A DNA stretch of 64,000 bases from Arion vulgaris (GCA_020796225.1 CM036765.1:4296228-4360227), one strand, 5' to 3'. Shown: positions 41,217-51,706, numbered from the stretch's first letter. The notes: generated by a model from the letters alone, not told the origin. Numbers and translations are program-made.

Positions 41217-41309
41217 CTGTTGGTTAACAACCAGCCGCCTTGTGTTAGCTTCTGCTTCATCGAGATTAGCGTATTTTATTCTTTTCTTTGGCTCTATTCG
41301 TTTACCCAT
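41217..41309 (-). CDS. bHLH gene, exon 1: N-terminus and first part of basic region
   Basis: ATG at 41309 opens 31 codons: MGKRIEPKKRIKYANLDEAE, then ANTRRLVVNQQ. Joined to exon 2 (ERDRQ...), RR...NQQERDR has the spacing of a bHLH basic region (RR, N three before E, ER.R). The difficulty is the junction: the visible donor GTATGT starts one base early (CAACA|GTATGT), giving the wrong phase. A missing G (CAG|GTATGT) would make it canonical, and the second copy at 55541 has CAG|GTTAGT. So this is a real exon with an assembly error, or a frame-broken one. Confidence 0.5.
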
Positions 41310-42023
41310 TGAATTATCACCAAATAAAAACGTTGAACACGGAAGAAATAAACCTTGCTATATAAAATCACGCTAGAAACAAATTAATCTAATTTGTTGT
41401 CCCTTAACTACTATCTTATTAAAATAATGAATCAGGTGTGAGTTCCTCGATTTCTGTGATATTCTGAGAATGGTCTCGAACGTTAGAAGAAAACATAGAC
41501 TACTGCGCGTGTGTTTTGTTTTTAAAGATCCACGTGATATCTTTTAAAAACATATTTCGTTTTCACAAATTGATGAGTTGAATTCATGAAAGTAAACAAA
41601 CACGATGAGACCAGACGTTAGAAAGAAATATTGTGTCTCAATTTGTGTTCGATTGTTATTAGTTAGTGAACCTTGAATCCGTTTGTTTACTTCGATGGTT
41701 GAGCATTGCTAAAATATAAACGCAAGGTACACACTTGTAACAAGATTGTGAGAGTTTAGTTAGTGGTTGAGTAATCGGGGAAAACGTCAACACAGGGTGC
41801 TACTAGATTATATGTGTTATTTTTGGTCTCTTAGTTATTGGTTGTGAGACGAGTAAGACCCAGCCAAAACAGGGTTATCATTAAAAAATTAAGAGAAAAA
41901 ACTAAAAACGTTTTGTCATACAATTCTATCATTTGCTGCAAAAGATATTGGTTTTGAAGATAAACAAAGTTTAGTTTATACATTTTAATTTACTTTTAAA
42001 AAGTAATAAATTAACATACATTT
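41310..42023. other. Upstream region of the bHLH gene, unassigned
   Basis: AT-rich, no repeat family or tandem structure recognised. A promoter would be expected here, but no convincing TATA or initiator was singled out. Confidence 0.35.
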
Positions 42024-42617
42024 ATGAAAAAAACCCACAAATTAAAGCGATATCGCCTCACCTACATCGGAGATGCTATAGCAGCTAGTGCCTTCACTAA
42101 ATTAACGAATATCTGGCAATCTCAAGACCTTAGTATATGCACAAAAGTTAAATTATTTAGGTCATGTGTGATTCCTGTACTGACCTACGGTTGTGAAAGT
42201 TGGAAATCAACAAAGAAAATTGATAAGAAAATGGACAGCTTTGAGAATAAATGTCTACGAAAATTATTAAAAGTCAAATGGAGGTGATTTCGTTTCTAAC
42301 AACACAGTGAGAGATAGAACACACCAACAACCCGTATCAAATATTATAAGGAAACGAAGGTGGAAATATTTAGGTCATGTTCTTAGAGCAGACGAAAAGA
42401 GACTAAATCGACAAGTCCTATGTGGTCACCAGTTGGGAAAAGAAAACGTGGAAGACCAAAGACCACTGTTCGAAGAACCATCCAACAAGAAAGAAACTGT
42501 TGGGATGTAAAACCATACAAGATCTCCAACTGCTAGCAAAGACCGTATCACATGGAGATCTAAAACCTCTGCCCTATGTGCCGCCTTTGGCACGAAAGGA
42601 ACAAACTAACTAACATC
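42024..42617 (+). mobile_element. LINE-L C-terminal half and 3' end
   Basis: Broken frames read FRSCVIPVLTYGCESWKSTK, RRWKYLGHVLRADEKRLNRQ and GKRKRGRPKTTVRRTIQQE, a typical order in endonuclease-RT LINEs. Ends in CTAACTAAC repeats at 42603-42615. The last 180 bases match the nested copy at 61985-62163. Confidence 0.75.
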
Positions 42618-42749
42618 GGAGAGTGAATTTCCCTAATAGAATGAAATGAAGAATGCTAAACGAGCAATTGATGCATATATCACCCATACTTATAGCGTGA
42701 ACCACCCAGAAAATGAGGAACCAAAGGGTTTTGTAGATATGGCTCTTTC

Positions 42750-42985
42750 TAGAACGCTCCATATTGATCACTTTAACCACTCTGTGTGACTTGTATGTGA
42801 TCTGAGCCCAGAGCGACTGTACGTTGTGCCAGTTATGGGCCTCAAGTAGGCCAGCACATCGATTCTTCGATGATTTTTATTTACTAGGTAGCTTCCTAGG
42901 TCCTACATCAGTCTCCTCTTACGACATGCCTTGCAGGTTGCAGTGGTACTATTCTTTGCTTCCTTGCGGATCCAGGCACCACACG
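42750..42985 (-). repeat. SINE-2
   Basis: CGCTCCATATTGATCACTTT, TAGGCCAGCACATCG, CAGTGGTACTATTCTTTGCT. Confidence 0.75.
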
Positions 42986-43059
42986 GGCGTGGCGATTGTA
43001 ACTAGCAACCATTTCTAATTAGAACAGCAAGAACTGTTGAAAAAAGGCGTGGAATATTT

Positions 43060-43200
43060 TCCGACTGTAACGGCTCTCAGGTTGACCCAGCCTCAATTGA
43101 GTACCAGAAATACTGGGAAGTAAGGTGGCAGACGTGATGTTGACCACATTACCCATCGTGTGCCGACAGTCAATTAAAAATACATTACCAACACCGTATT
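43060..43200 (+). repeat. SINE-6 core
   Basis: Reverse-complement match to 1-130: CTCAGGTTGACCCAGCCTCA, CCCATCGTGTGCCGACAGT. The head is lost. Confidence 0.65.
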
Positions 43201-43367
43201 ACCATATATTCCTCGAGGTATGAAAAAATGTTCCTTGACTTATTATGAAAAGACCGGGAGGGGAGAGAGTCATGTGCTCTTCCAAAGGTACTTATGGTTT
43301 ACCGTGGTGCCGTCGGGCTCCACGTCGGGACAATTTTCTAATGATCCCCAATCTCAGTGTAGTTAAT

Positions 43368-43630
43368 CGCCCTTGTGTTGCCGGCACCGCAAGAATCAAA
43401 GAATAGTACCACTGCGACCTACAAGGCATGTCGTAAGAGGCGAAGAAGTAGGACCTGGGAAGCTACCCTTGTAAATAAAAAGTATGGCAGAGAATGAATA
43501 TGCTGGCCTCTTTTAGACGCATAACTGACACAATGTATAATCTCTCTAGGCTCAGATCACATACAATCACATAGAGATTAACAAGTGGTCAATATGGAGC
43601 TGAGGGTTCGAAGAAGAAGAAGAAGAACTG
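43368..43630 (+). repeat. SINE-2
   Basis: TCGCCCTTGTGTTGCCGGCA to a clear GAA tail (GGTTCGAAGAAGAAGAAGAA). Confidence 0.8.
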
Positions 43631-43860
43631 TTTTATAAATAAACCATGCCTCGCAGTCATACGTTGCTATGGAAATCATAATAGGGGGAAGACTGCAGTA
43701 AAACGTTGCTGTTTATCGTCACTGTTTCTGTATTTTGTAAAACTATAGTACTTTGTTTGTACGTGTTTCACTATGGAAATCATACAGACCAAAAACCAAA
43801 ATTAAACCAAATCGCGCGTGTATGTTTGTTTATAATCTGCACGTGATTATTTTCCAACAG

Positions 43861-44038
43861 GCTTACATCAACAGCATTGATTGTCAGGAAGATGAAGATT
43901 GATAAGTTGAATGTTCCTTGGTCTCTTGACGATGGTATGTTGATTGAAATCACTCAAATATATGTTGAATCGATCCAACAATTCTCAGAGTTTGCCGTTA
44001 CCTTTTGTAAAAGTAGAACTGGATGCCCGACGGACAGG
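43861..44038 (+). CDS. Possible internal exon, 59 codons
   Basis: Acceptor GCACGTGATTATTTTCCAACAG|G and donor ACAGG|GTGAGA both fit consensus. With one leading base the frame reads LTSTALIVRKMKIDKLNVPW, SLDDGMLIEITQIYVESI, then FAVTFCKSRTGCPTDR, ending on a codon boundary. No repeat family covers it. No compatible neighbour was confirmed (see the rejected 40173 candidate). Family unknown. Confidence 0.4.
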
Positions 44039-44284
44039 GTGAGATGTGTGTTTAACAGGCGAGACACAGGAATCGTAGGTATGAATACCCTTCGATATCT
44101 ATTGAGGAGGACTGAGCACATATGGGTGCAATAACTTTGGTTCAGTAATCAATTAATTTATATTTCTCAGAAGTCAATTTTGTTAAATAACATTTGAACT
44201 ATTCATTATTGACATTGATACTCGAGTAATCATTGCATTTTGATTCTTTTTCTATTTATGTTATACGTATTAAAATTTGAGTTT

Positions 44285-44692
44285 ATTGATTGATAGGATC
44301 ATCAAAAATGATGCACTTCGGTGAGCAGCCTTCTGTGCTCGAACTATTTTTTACACAGCAAGATGGCATCGGCAGTTCACGAGCTCCATAGCAACGACGA
44401 GGGTATCCGATGTAATTTTGAAAGATGGGGATACTAGTTTGTAGAATATTAATTTTAATCTTTCTTATTTATTTTGGACCAGACAGCGGCTCTAATCGAT
44501 TTTGAACTGTCAAGGCTTTGTTAAAGTGCTCAACTTGAACATGTGACCTACGTTTTGTCGTCCGTCTCCGATAGGACTAGGAACTCCATCTCACCTACCC
44601 TGAGATCAGGCGTCTCTGACATATCCCGATCGCTCCACGAGGGAGCCAATCGAATACCTTGGGAACGAGTAGCGATCACCTAACCTCTACGT
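44285..44692 (-). repeat. SINE-1, near full length
   Basis: Inverted tail ATTGATTGATAGGATCATCA, 3' domain, body CGTCCGTCTCCGATAGGACT, head ACCTAACCTCTACGTCACAG. Confidence 0.8.
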
Positions 44693-44868
44693 CACAGACA
44701 CCTCTTACTCTACGTCACAGAGACCTCTTACTCTACGTCACAGACACCTCTTACTCTACGTCACAGAGACCTCTTACTCTACGTCACAGACACCTCTTAC
44801 TCTACGTCACAGAGACCTCTTACTCTACGTCACAGACACCTCTTACTCTACGTCACAGAGACCTCTTA
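44685..44868. repeat. Minisatellite seeded in the SINE-1 head, 23 bp x 8
   Basis: Unit CTCTACGTCACAGAGACCTC plus TTA; alternating units read AGAGACC and AGACACC (46-bp higher-order period). The unit is the first 18 or so bases of the SINE-1 tRNA head plus five flanking bases. Confidence 0.9.
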
Positions 44869-44989
44869 ATTGAACATTTACAACAAACCAAAGAAGAAAA
44901 ATTACAACAACAAAAATGAAATTCCTGCGAAAAATGGCGACAGTAACAAGGAGAGATACGATCAAAAACGAGACTTTAAGAAACTTGAT

Positions 44990-45320
44990 AGGAACAACAT
45001 GAGTGCTAGAGCATATTGAGAAACAACATGAGTGCTGGAGCATATTAATAAACAACATGAGTGCTAGAGCATATTAATAAACAACATGAGTACTAGAGCA
45101 TATTAATAAACAACATGAGTACTAGAGCATATTAATAAACAACATGAGTACTAGAGCATATTAATAAACAACATGAGTGCTAGAGCATATTAAGAAACAA
45201 CATGAGTGCTAGGGCATATTAAGAAACAACATGAGTGCTAGATCATATTGAGAAACAACATGAGTGCTAGAGCATATTAATAAACAACATGAGTGCTAGA
45301 GCATATTAATAAACAACAAA
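44990..45320. repeat. Minisatellite, 30 bp x 11
   Basis: Unit AACAACATGAGTGCTAGAGC plus ATATTAATAA, with GTGCT/GTACT variants. Confidence 0.95.
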
Positions 45321-45452
45321 CCAAATGCTTTGGCTATGTAACACGATTGCCACCCAACAGGACAACACAACGATCACTACACTATCAGACACAATGGTTT
45401 CAGGATCAAAGATGACCAGCAGGCAATCTGTTGGCGCAGAATGAGCTCAATG

Positions 45453-45873
45453 ATTGATTGATTGATGATAGGAACATCTTCATTGCACTTCGGTGAGTAA
45501 CCATGTGTGCTACGATCTTTTTCTTACACATGAACATTTCAGTGGCAGTGCATGAACTCCGTAGCGCCGGCGAGGGTCCCCGATGTAATTAGAAGATGGT
45601 GAAGATATTTTTGTAGAAATTTTAATCTTTTCTTCTGATTTTTGCCCGCACAGCGGCTTTCCAGCCTGCTCTTCTCAATTTTGAACTGCCAAAAGTTCTT
45701 TTACGTACTCCCATTGAACACGGGACCTACGTTTTATCGTCCGTCTCCGATTAGACTAGGATCTTGATGAGGGATCAGAAATCTCTGGAAAAATATCCAG
45801 CTGGCTCCACGAGGGAGCGAACGTGATACCTTGACACGAGGCACGACCACCTAACCTCTACGCTACAGAGACC
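45453..45873 (-). repeat. SINE-1, reference full-length copy
   Basis: On the minus strand: head GGGTCTCTGTAGCGTAGAGG with a canonical A box (TAGCGTAGAGG), a B-box-like GTTCGCTCC about 55 bases on, a body with GAGACGGACGATAAAACGTA, a 3' domain (TACGGAGTTCATGCACTGCC) and an ATCA-repeat tail. About 420 bp. Confidence 0.85.
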
Positions 45874-45912
45874 CAAGAGCACAACCAAAGATATTTTAGT
45901 TTCTGCACCATC

Positions 45913-46165
45913 AAGCAGCATGGTGAATTCTTCGTCATCTACGACTACATCAGTGTCAGCACATGTGTGATGGTATTAAGCAGCACGGGGAATTCTTCGT
46001 CATCTGGGACTACATTAGTCAGCACATGTGTGATGGTATCAAGCAGTACAGAGAATTCTTCGTCAACTACGACTACATCAGTCAGCACATGTGTGATGGT
46101 ATCAAGCAGCACGGGGAATTCTTCGTCATCTGGGACTACATCAGTGTCAGCACATGCGTCATGCT
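45913..46165. repeat. Minisatellite, about 63 bp x 4
   Basis: Units contain GGGGAATTCTTCGTCATCTG and GTCAGCACATGTGTGATGGT. A multiple of three, so frames stay open on both strands. Confidence 0.9.
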
Positions 46166-46194
46166 GCAGCAACTAAGATATGGTTCATTGTGCT

Positions 46195-46800
46195 GTTGGA
46201 TCTCTGGGGTGTAGAGGTTAGGTGTCGTCTCTCATGTCAAAGGTACCATGTTCGTTCCCCTCGTGGAGCCATTCTGGATATTTTTTTTCCAGAGATCGCT
46301 GATCTCAGTGTAGGTTAGATCGAGGTCCTGTTCTGTCGAAGACGGACGATAAAACGTAGGTTCCGTGTTCAATATGAGCACGTAAAAGAACCCTTTGCAG
46401 TTCAAAATCGAGAATAGCTGGCTGAAAAGATTTGCGAGAAAATTCATAGAAAGATTAAAATTTCTACACAAATATCTTCTTCTTCTTCACCCTTCACCTC
46501 TAGAGAAGCATAGGCCCCAACCAAGGCCTTCCAAGTCCGCCTATTCAAGGCCATCCTTTCCAGATCTCGCCACTCTCTCCCCGTGTTTTTGCATTCCATC
46601 TCTAACTCCCGTCTCCAGGTGTTTCTGGGTCTTCCCTTACTTCTACAAAAATATCTTCACCATCTTCAAAATTACATCGGGGATCCACGCCGGTGCTACG
46701 GAGTTCCTTCATCGCAGTTGAGATATTCCTGTGTAAGAAAGAGATCGAAGCAGACATGGTTACTCACCGAAGTATAATGATGATGGTCTATCATCAATCA
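46195..46800 (+). repeat. SINE-1 interrupted by LINE-C
   Basis: Head TCTCTGGGGTGTAGAGGTTA to body at 46479, a 161-bp insertion, then 3' domain TCGGGGATCCACGCCGGTGC and tail (TCATCAATCAATCAATCA). Confidence 0.85.
46480..46640 (-). mobile_element. LINE-C 3' end, nested, with target duplication
   Basis: Flanked by TTCTACACAAATATCTTC (46462-46479) and TTCTACAAAAATATCTTC (46641-46658), an 18-bp duplication with one mismatch. The minus strand encodes RPRNTWRRELEMECKNTG, RRTWKALVGAYAS and ends in a GAA tail. Confidence 0.85.
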
Positions 46801-46861
46801 ATCAATCACTGGGCTCATTCTGCACCAACAGATTGCCTTCTGGTCATGTGAAGTTCTACTT

Positions 46862-47193
46862 ATATTTAGGCATATGTTGGCAACGTATGGGTGTGAAGCA
46901 TGGACATTTAACAAGACAGTGGGAAAACATATATGTCCTTTTGAATGTAAGTGTTACAGAAGAGTTCTCCGTATATCATGGACAGAGAAGAGAACAAATA
47001 GATCTACCCAGAAAGATCTCAGAATCAAAGAAAACTGGATGATGCTACAAATAAGAAAGCTGTAGCATCTGAAATATCTACAGGGACACGAAGGGATGGA
47101 GAAGATCATTATGAAAGGCATCATGGCAAAATAGAGAAGAGGAAAACCATGGAGATGTATTCAGAATGTAACTGATGATTTGAGCATGACCGC
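46862..47193 (+). mobile_element. LINE-B C-terminus
   Basis: Reads ATYGCEAWTFNKTVGKHICP, YRRVLRISWTEKRTNRSTQK and RIKENWMMLQIRKL, the TYGCE...W motif region of these LINEs. Breaks off at a LINE-J copy. Confidence 0.75.
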
Positions 47194-47480
47194 TGTCTTC
47201 CTCTCTCTTGCCACCCCTTCCAAGTTTTACCTATCCTTTTAATATAAGTCTCCAGCTCTCTTCTCCAGGTATGTCTAGATCTTCCCCTACTCCTCTTTCC
47301 CTGCGGCTTCCAAAACAGTGCCTGTCTTGCAATGTTTTCCTGTCGGTCTTCTCAATGTATGTCGTATCCATCGCTAGCGTCTCTTCCTTAGCTCCTTCTC
47401 CACTGGTTCTTGCTTAGTTCTTTCTCTGAGTTCCTCGTTCGTAATCTTATCATACCATCTCAGTCCCTCTATTCTACGTC
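47194..47480 (-). mobile_element. LINE-J fragment
   Basis: CTATCCTTTTAATATAAGTC, TCCAGGTATGTCTAG and TTTCCTGTCGGTCTTCTCAA match inverted LINE-J at 33112-33358. Confidence 0.6.
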
Positions 47481-47619
47481 AACATCCATTATGAAGGTCT
47501 GTAGTTTTCATGTGATTTCTTCTTTTCAAAATAACAAGGCCAGTCTTCATATTTTGAATTATTTTTTGCATGCTCCTTCTAACTCTTCCATCAGTTCCAT
47601 TCCATAATTCTTTCAGGTG

Positions 47620-47852
47620 GTCTCTGAGTGGTTAAGCCCTTGCCTTGCGAGTCGAAGGTCGTGTGTTCGAATCCGGACTGCGCCGTTCTGTTAATGTGTG
47701 CTTTTTTTCCCCAGAGATCCTAGGATTGGTGCCATGGTTCGTCTGTGTGCAATACTCTCGTCAGGTAGCGTGTCATTTGTGCGGAGAGGGACCGAGTAAT
47801 ATGGAGTAAAACCCGGTGCAATGAAGTCAGTCCTTCAGCTTAAAAACCATTT
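47620..47852 (+). repeat. SINE-4, reference full-length copy
   Basis: Head GGTGGTCTCTGAGTGGTTAA with A box, B box GTGTTCGAATCCGG, body TGTGTGCAATACTCTCGTCA, 3' end CCCGGTGCAATGAAGTCAGT. Confidence 0.85.
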
Positions 47853-47964
47853 TTACTTAGAATATTGAACAGTTTTTTTGTTAAAGTTAAAAACTACATG
47901 AGAGTTGTGTACTTTCAATGTACTGTCTAGTCTCTTCTTCTTCTTCCTTATATGTCCCTAAAGT

Positions 47965-48338
47965 AGGGAGGTATAAGAGAAGGATTGACTTCCTTGCACC
48001 GGGTTTCTCCATATGTCTCCCTCGCTCTCCACAAAAATGTCAAGCCATCTGTTATGAGTGTTTGCTGCTGAGCTCTGTGAACCAGCAACAATTCTAGGGA
48101 TCTCCAGAGAAAATGGTACATGTGACTCGGTCCGGATTGGAGCCTATAGCCTTTAGATCGCCAGGCAAACGTCTTAACCTTTTCACACCGAAATTGTTTT
48201 ACGTTCGGACGCATTTATATTGCAATGTTTACTGAACTAGCAAGTGTACCGTCTTTGTGTCATCTTATAAGATACTGCGAGACAATATATCGGCTTAGAA
48301 AGACGAAAGGGTTAACTGCTTGGCTATAGAGACCTCTC
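47965..48338 (-). repeat. SINE-4 interrupted by a piggyBac MITE
   Basis: 3' part GATTGACTTCCTTGCACCGG through GCAAACGTC, then TTAA, the insert, TTAA and the rest of the head (CTGCTTGGCTATAGAGACCT). Confidence 0.85.
48178..48311. mobile_element. piggyBac-type MITE (134 bp)
   Basis: TTAA at 48174-48177 and 48312-48315. The ends are inverted: CCTTTTCACACC on the left, CCCTTTCGTCTT (reverse complement) on the right, as in piggyBac (CCYTTT). No coding capacity. Confidence 0.85.
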
Positions 48339-49011
48339 AATTGTCTCTGTTCACTTTTAATTTCCTTTAGTTGTTACTTGATTCCCTATACTTTACATAC
48401 AATCAAAAGTTGAAAATGGCAATGTGATATTTAAATAGGTATGTGATCACATTACCATTTACTTATATCATATTTTGCACTGCCATTACGAATAAAGAAT
48501 TCTTTCACAAATTTCTTTTGTTCACCCTTATCAGAAAACAATTGTCAACTAGCGGCCAGAAATCAAAACAAAACTGACACGTTTCCTGCAATCTGGTCGC
48601 TACTGGTTCATGTTTTTATTCTGCTCGTGAGAAGCCAATGTTTGACCAACCTACCTATCCACTTATTCAATAGACGACGCAGCTTAGAGTAGTCAAACCG
48701 GTTTAGTTGCGGGAGTCAAAAGTTGCATATCTCTTTGATTCCAGGTGACATGTTTTATTTGGGATTAGACGTCAGTTTGTGTATATCAGTATTATTAAAT
48801 GTTGAAAGAGATCAAAGAAATTGAAATTTAAACAACAAATTACGTTGATCTTCAATACTAAATAAAATGGGTGAAAACCTTCCCCTTCACCCTATATATA
48901 TATCATAGGCCAGATTTCCTACCCTCTGCAGTCGTCAATCTCAAATAATCAGTTACACCCTGAAACCTTCTTTATCCCGATATGTATATATGGTTCTCTG
49001 TATACAAAGAG
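48339..49011. other. Unassigned
   Basis: No gene, family or tandem structure recognised; AT-rich. Confidence 0.4.
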
Positions 49012-49285
49012 AAGAAGACAAATACATCAGTCAGAAGAATTCAAAATCCAAAGATAACTGGGTGATGATATAAGTACGAAAATTGAATTTTTTAATGAAA
49101 GACTATTATGGAAGGAAACATCCCGTCAGAGGAGAAAAAGAAGATCACGGAGAAGATAGATTCAGAATGGAAAAGATGATTTGAGCATGAATTCTGCAGA
49201 TACTTATGAGAGAGAGAAATTCTAAAGGACTGTTAGGGTGGTAAAGGTTTGTTCAGGACAAGCTATTTGATGATGATGATGATAT
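49012..49285 (+). mobile_element. LINE-B 3' end
   Basis: Degraded: AAGAAGATCACGGAGAAGAT, GACTGTTAGGGTGGTAAAGG, then GGACAAGCTATTTGATGATG, the LINE-B tail. Confidence 0.65.
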
Positions 49286-49329
49286 ATATGTATATAAAGA
49301 TGTGTTGAGCAAGCAATTAACATTTTCAG

Positions 49330-49790
49330 GTGCTGACTGGCGTAGGCGATCATGGATCTCCACAAATCTGTACCTGGTGTTTGCTATATCACAGATGTTG
49401 ACGCTCTTCCTTGCGCGATTTTACCGGTTGTCACAATTTTTTCTAAGCTTACCCTTCTCATTACATGTCCGAAAAAAATGATTGCATCTTTCTTATATTG
49501 ATAATAAGCTTTCTCTGTGTCTTGGCCTCATTCAACACCTCTACATTCGTCATTTTAGCAGTCAATGGGATTCTCATCATTCTTCTGTAAAATGACATCT
49601 CTGTTACCCCCCATAGATTTTTGTCTGTTTGTTTACTGTCCCATGACTCACATCCGTATGTCAATTATGGTTCTATGTAGCATTGAATAACTCTCATTCT
49701 GACCTCAGTTGACAGTGATTTGTTGCATATAATGCTGCTCATTTTCTGGAACCTGCTTTGGCCTAAGCAATATATTTGTTTAAACAATCA
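49330..49790 (-). mobile_element. LINE-A 3' end
   Basis: Starts TGGCGTAGGCGATCATGGAT and contains inverted LINE-A sequence (GCAGTCAATGGGATTCTCAT, CATCCGTATGTCAATTATGG). Confidence 0.75.
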
Positions 49791-50345
49791 TCATCATCAA
49801 GTAGCTTGTCCCTTCCGGAACTTGGCTCCCATCATAGCAATCCTTAAAAACTCTGTTCCGTGTAATTGACTGTTGTCGGCAGCAGTCATTCTTAGATCTT
49901 CAATGACATCTTGCTCCCATCGTCTTCTAGGTCTTCCTCTCATTCTTCTTCCAGGCACCATACCCTCCAAAATTATCTTCTCTAAACACTCATGTCGTTT
50001 TATGTGTCCGAAACATTTAATTTTCCTTGATTGTATGTTCTTTAATCGCCAACTCACTCTAATACAATGTAGTTACAGAACAGAAGCATTTGCTCTTTCT
50101 CTATCGATGATATTCTCTTCTGTAGCATTTGCATTCAAAGGCATTAATGATCTTCTCCGCCGCTTTGTCAATGGTCCATGTCTAACAACCATATGTTGCC
50201 AAAGAAAAACGCAGGCTCTTAAACATGATTTTTGTTTTATGTCAGTTCCGTTCTATAGGTTAGTTAGTTCTTTTAGTTTTTACAAAGCAATGCTCAGCCT
50301 TCTTTTAATTTCTTTTACAGCATCCCCGTTTAAGCAATACCATTC
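49790..50345 (-). mobile_element. LINE-B C-terminus and 3' end
   Basis: An intact 86-codon minus frame (50057-49797) reads IKCFGHIKRHECLEKIILEG, GRPRRRWEQDVIEDLRMTAA and ends KFRKGQAT before the inverted GAT tail. Confidence 0.75.
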
Positions 50346-50519
50346 TAATTTAGTGATGAAGGGATAGTTTTATATCTATATAGATTTAGGAATTTTTCAG
50401 CCAAGTTACCTAGGAGCAATACGATTTGCATTATTTTGTGTTCATTCTTTCTATTTTCTTAAACTTTATTTTACATTAATAACGCTGTAACAAATCTATT
50501 TTCTTTTTCTTTTGTCGTC

Positions 50520-50715
50520 ACACTTGGGAAAAGTGTGGTTGCACAGTGTCGTGGTTTTCTGTTTTTGTCGTCACACTGGAACTGTGTGGTTTCACAGTGT
50601 CGTGGTTTTCTGTTTTTGTCGTCACACTGGAACTGTGTGGTTGCACAGTGTCGTGGTTTTCTGTTTTTGTTGTCACACTGGAACTGTGTGGTTGCAGAGT
50701 GTCGTGGTTTTCTCT
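50520..50715. repeat. Minisatellite from LINE-D 3' end, 51 bp x 4
   Basis: Units contain GTGTCGTGGTTTTCTGTTTT and TGTCGTCACACTGGAACTGT; the reverse complement (AAACAGAAAACCACGACAC, TGTGACGACA) occurs once in LINE-D at 36768-36820. Confidence 0.85.
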
Positions 50716-50754
50716 TTGTGTCTGTCGCTGCTCTAGTGGCTTGAGTGATAATTT

Positions 50755-50995
50755 TTGTTGCTTTTTGACAGGATTCTGCTATACCATCTTTGTTATTTTT
50801 TCTTTTTGACAGGATTCTGCTATGCCATCTTTGTTATTTTTTTTTTTTGACAGATTCTGCTATGCCATCTTTGTTATTTTTCTTTTGACAGGATTCTGCT
50901 ATGCCATCTTTGTTATTTTTTCTTTTTGACAGGATTTCTGCTGTCATCTTCGTTAGTTTTGCATTTTGACAGGATTCTAATATGCCATCTTTACA
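50755..50995. repeat. Minisatellite from LINE-D coding part, about 50 bp x 5
   Basis: Units GACAGGATTCTGCTATGCCA, TCTTTGTTATTTTT. On the minus strand they encode KDGIAESCQK, a duplication of the LINE-D C-terminal segment that follows RPRKR. Confidence 0.8.
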
Positions 50996-51307
50996 TCTTT
51001 TTCGTGGTCTTCCCTTCGCCTTCTTTTCTGATGTTCTGTTGTAGAAGACTCTGTATATAGTGGAGTTTGGTCGCATTCTTATTCAGTCGCCGAATCACTT
51101 CATTCTCTTCATTCTTTGTTTCTCAGTGTCTTTATGACGTATTTATTAACTTGCAGTCACTATTTTTAAAGCAAACCGGAATTTTTACATTTAGAATTAT
51201 GATCATAGTTATGCTATTAGTTCACTGACCTGTTAATGGTAGTTCACTGATCTGTTAATGGAACTGATATGAAGGAGAAAGATCATAATACTACAAGTAT
51301 GCATATT

Positions 51308-51426
51308 CCCAGTGACAACATATTCCCAGTGACAACATATTCTCAGTGACAACATATTCCCAGTGACAACATATTCTCAGTGACAACATATTCTCAGTGA
51401 CAACATATTCCCAGTGACAACATATC
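51308..51426. repeat. Minisatellite, 17 bp x 7
   Basis: Unit ATATTCCCAGTGACAAC, with TTCTC/TTCCC variants. Confidence 0.9.
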
Positions 51427-51457
51427 GGTGTGAAACATTAACCTTTAACAAGGCAGT

Positions 51458-51706
51458 GGTTGCTGGGGCCTCTCAAGGGGAGCAAATAATAGTAACACTG
51501 CGACTTACAAGTAAGAGGCAATGAGGTAGGGGCTTAAAGGGAAGCTACTCTAGTAAATAAAAAGAGTCGCAGAAATCGGATGTGCTTGCCTACTACTAAG
51601 CGCATAACTGACACAACGTATAATCGTTCTTAGTCTCCCGGGTCACATACAAATCAAAAAGAGTGGTTAACAAGTGGTCGATATAGAACGTTAAAAAAGA
51701 AGAACA
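51458..51706 (+). repeat. SINE-2
   Basis: GAGCAAATAATAGTAACACT, GTAAATAAAAAGAGTCGCAG, AACAAGTGGTCGATATAGAA. Confidence 0.75.

Larger units (their letters stand above)
50505..51120 (-). mobile_element. LINE-D 3' region, expanded by internal arrays
   Basis: The minus strand at 51076-50990 encodes RPNSTIYRVFYNRTSEKKAK, GRPRKRCKDGI as at 36600. Downstream, its 3' sequence is tandemly amplified. Confidence 0.7.
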
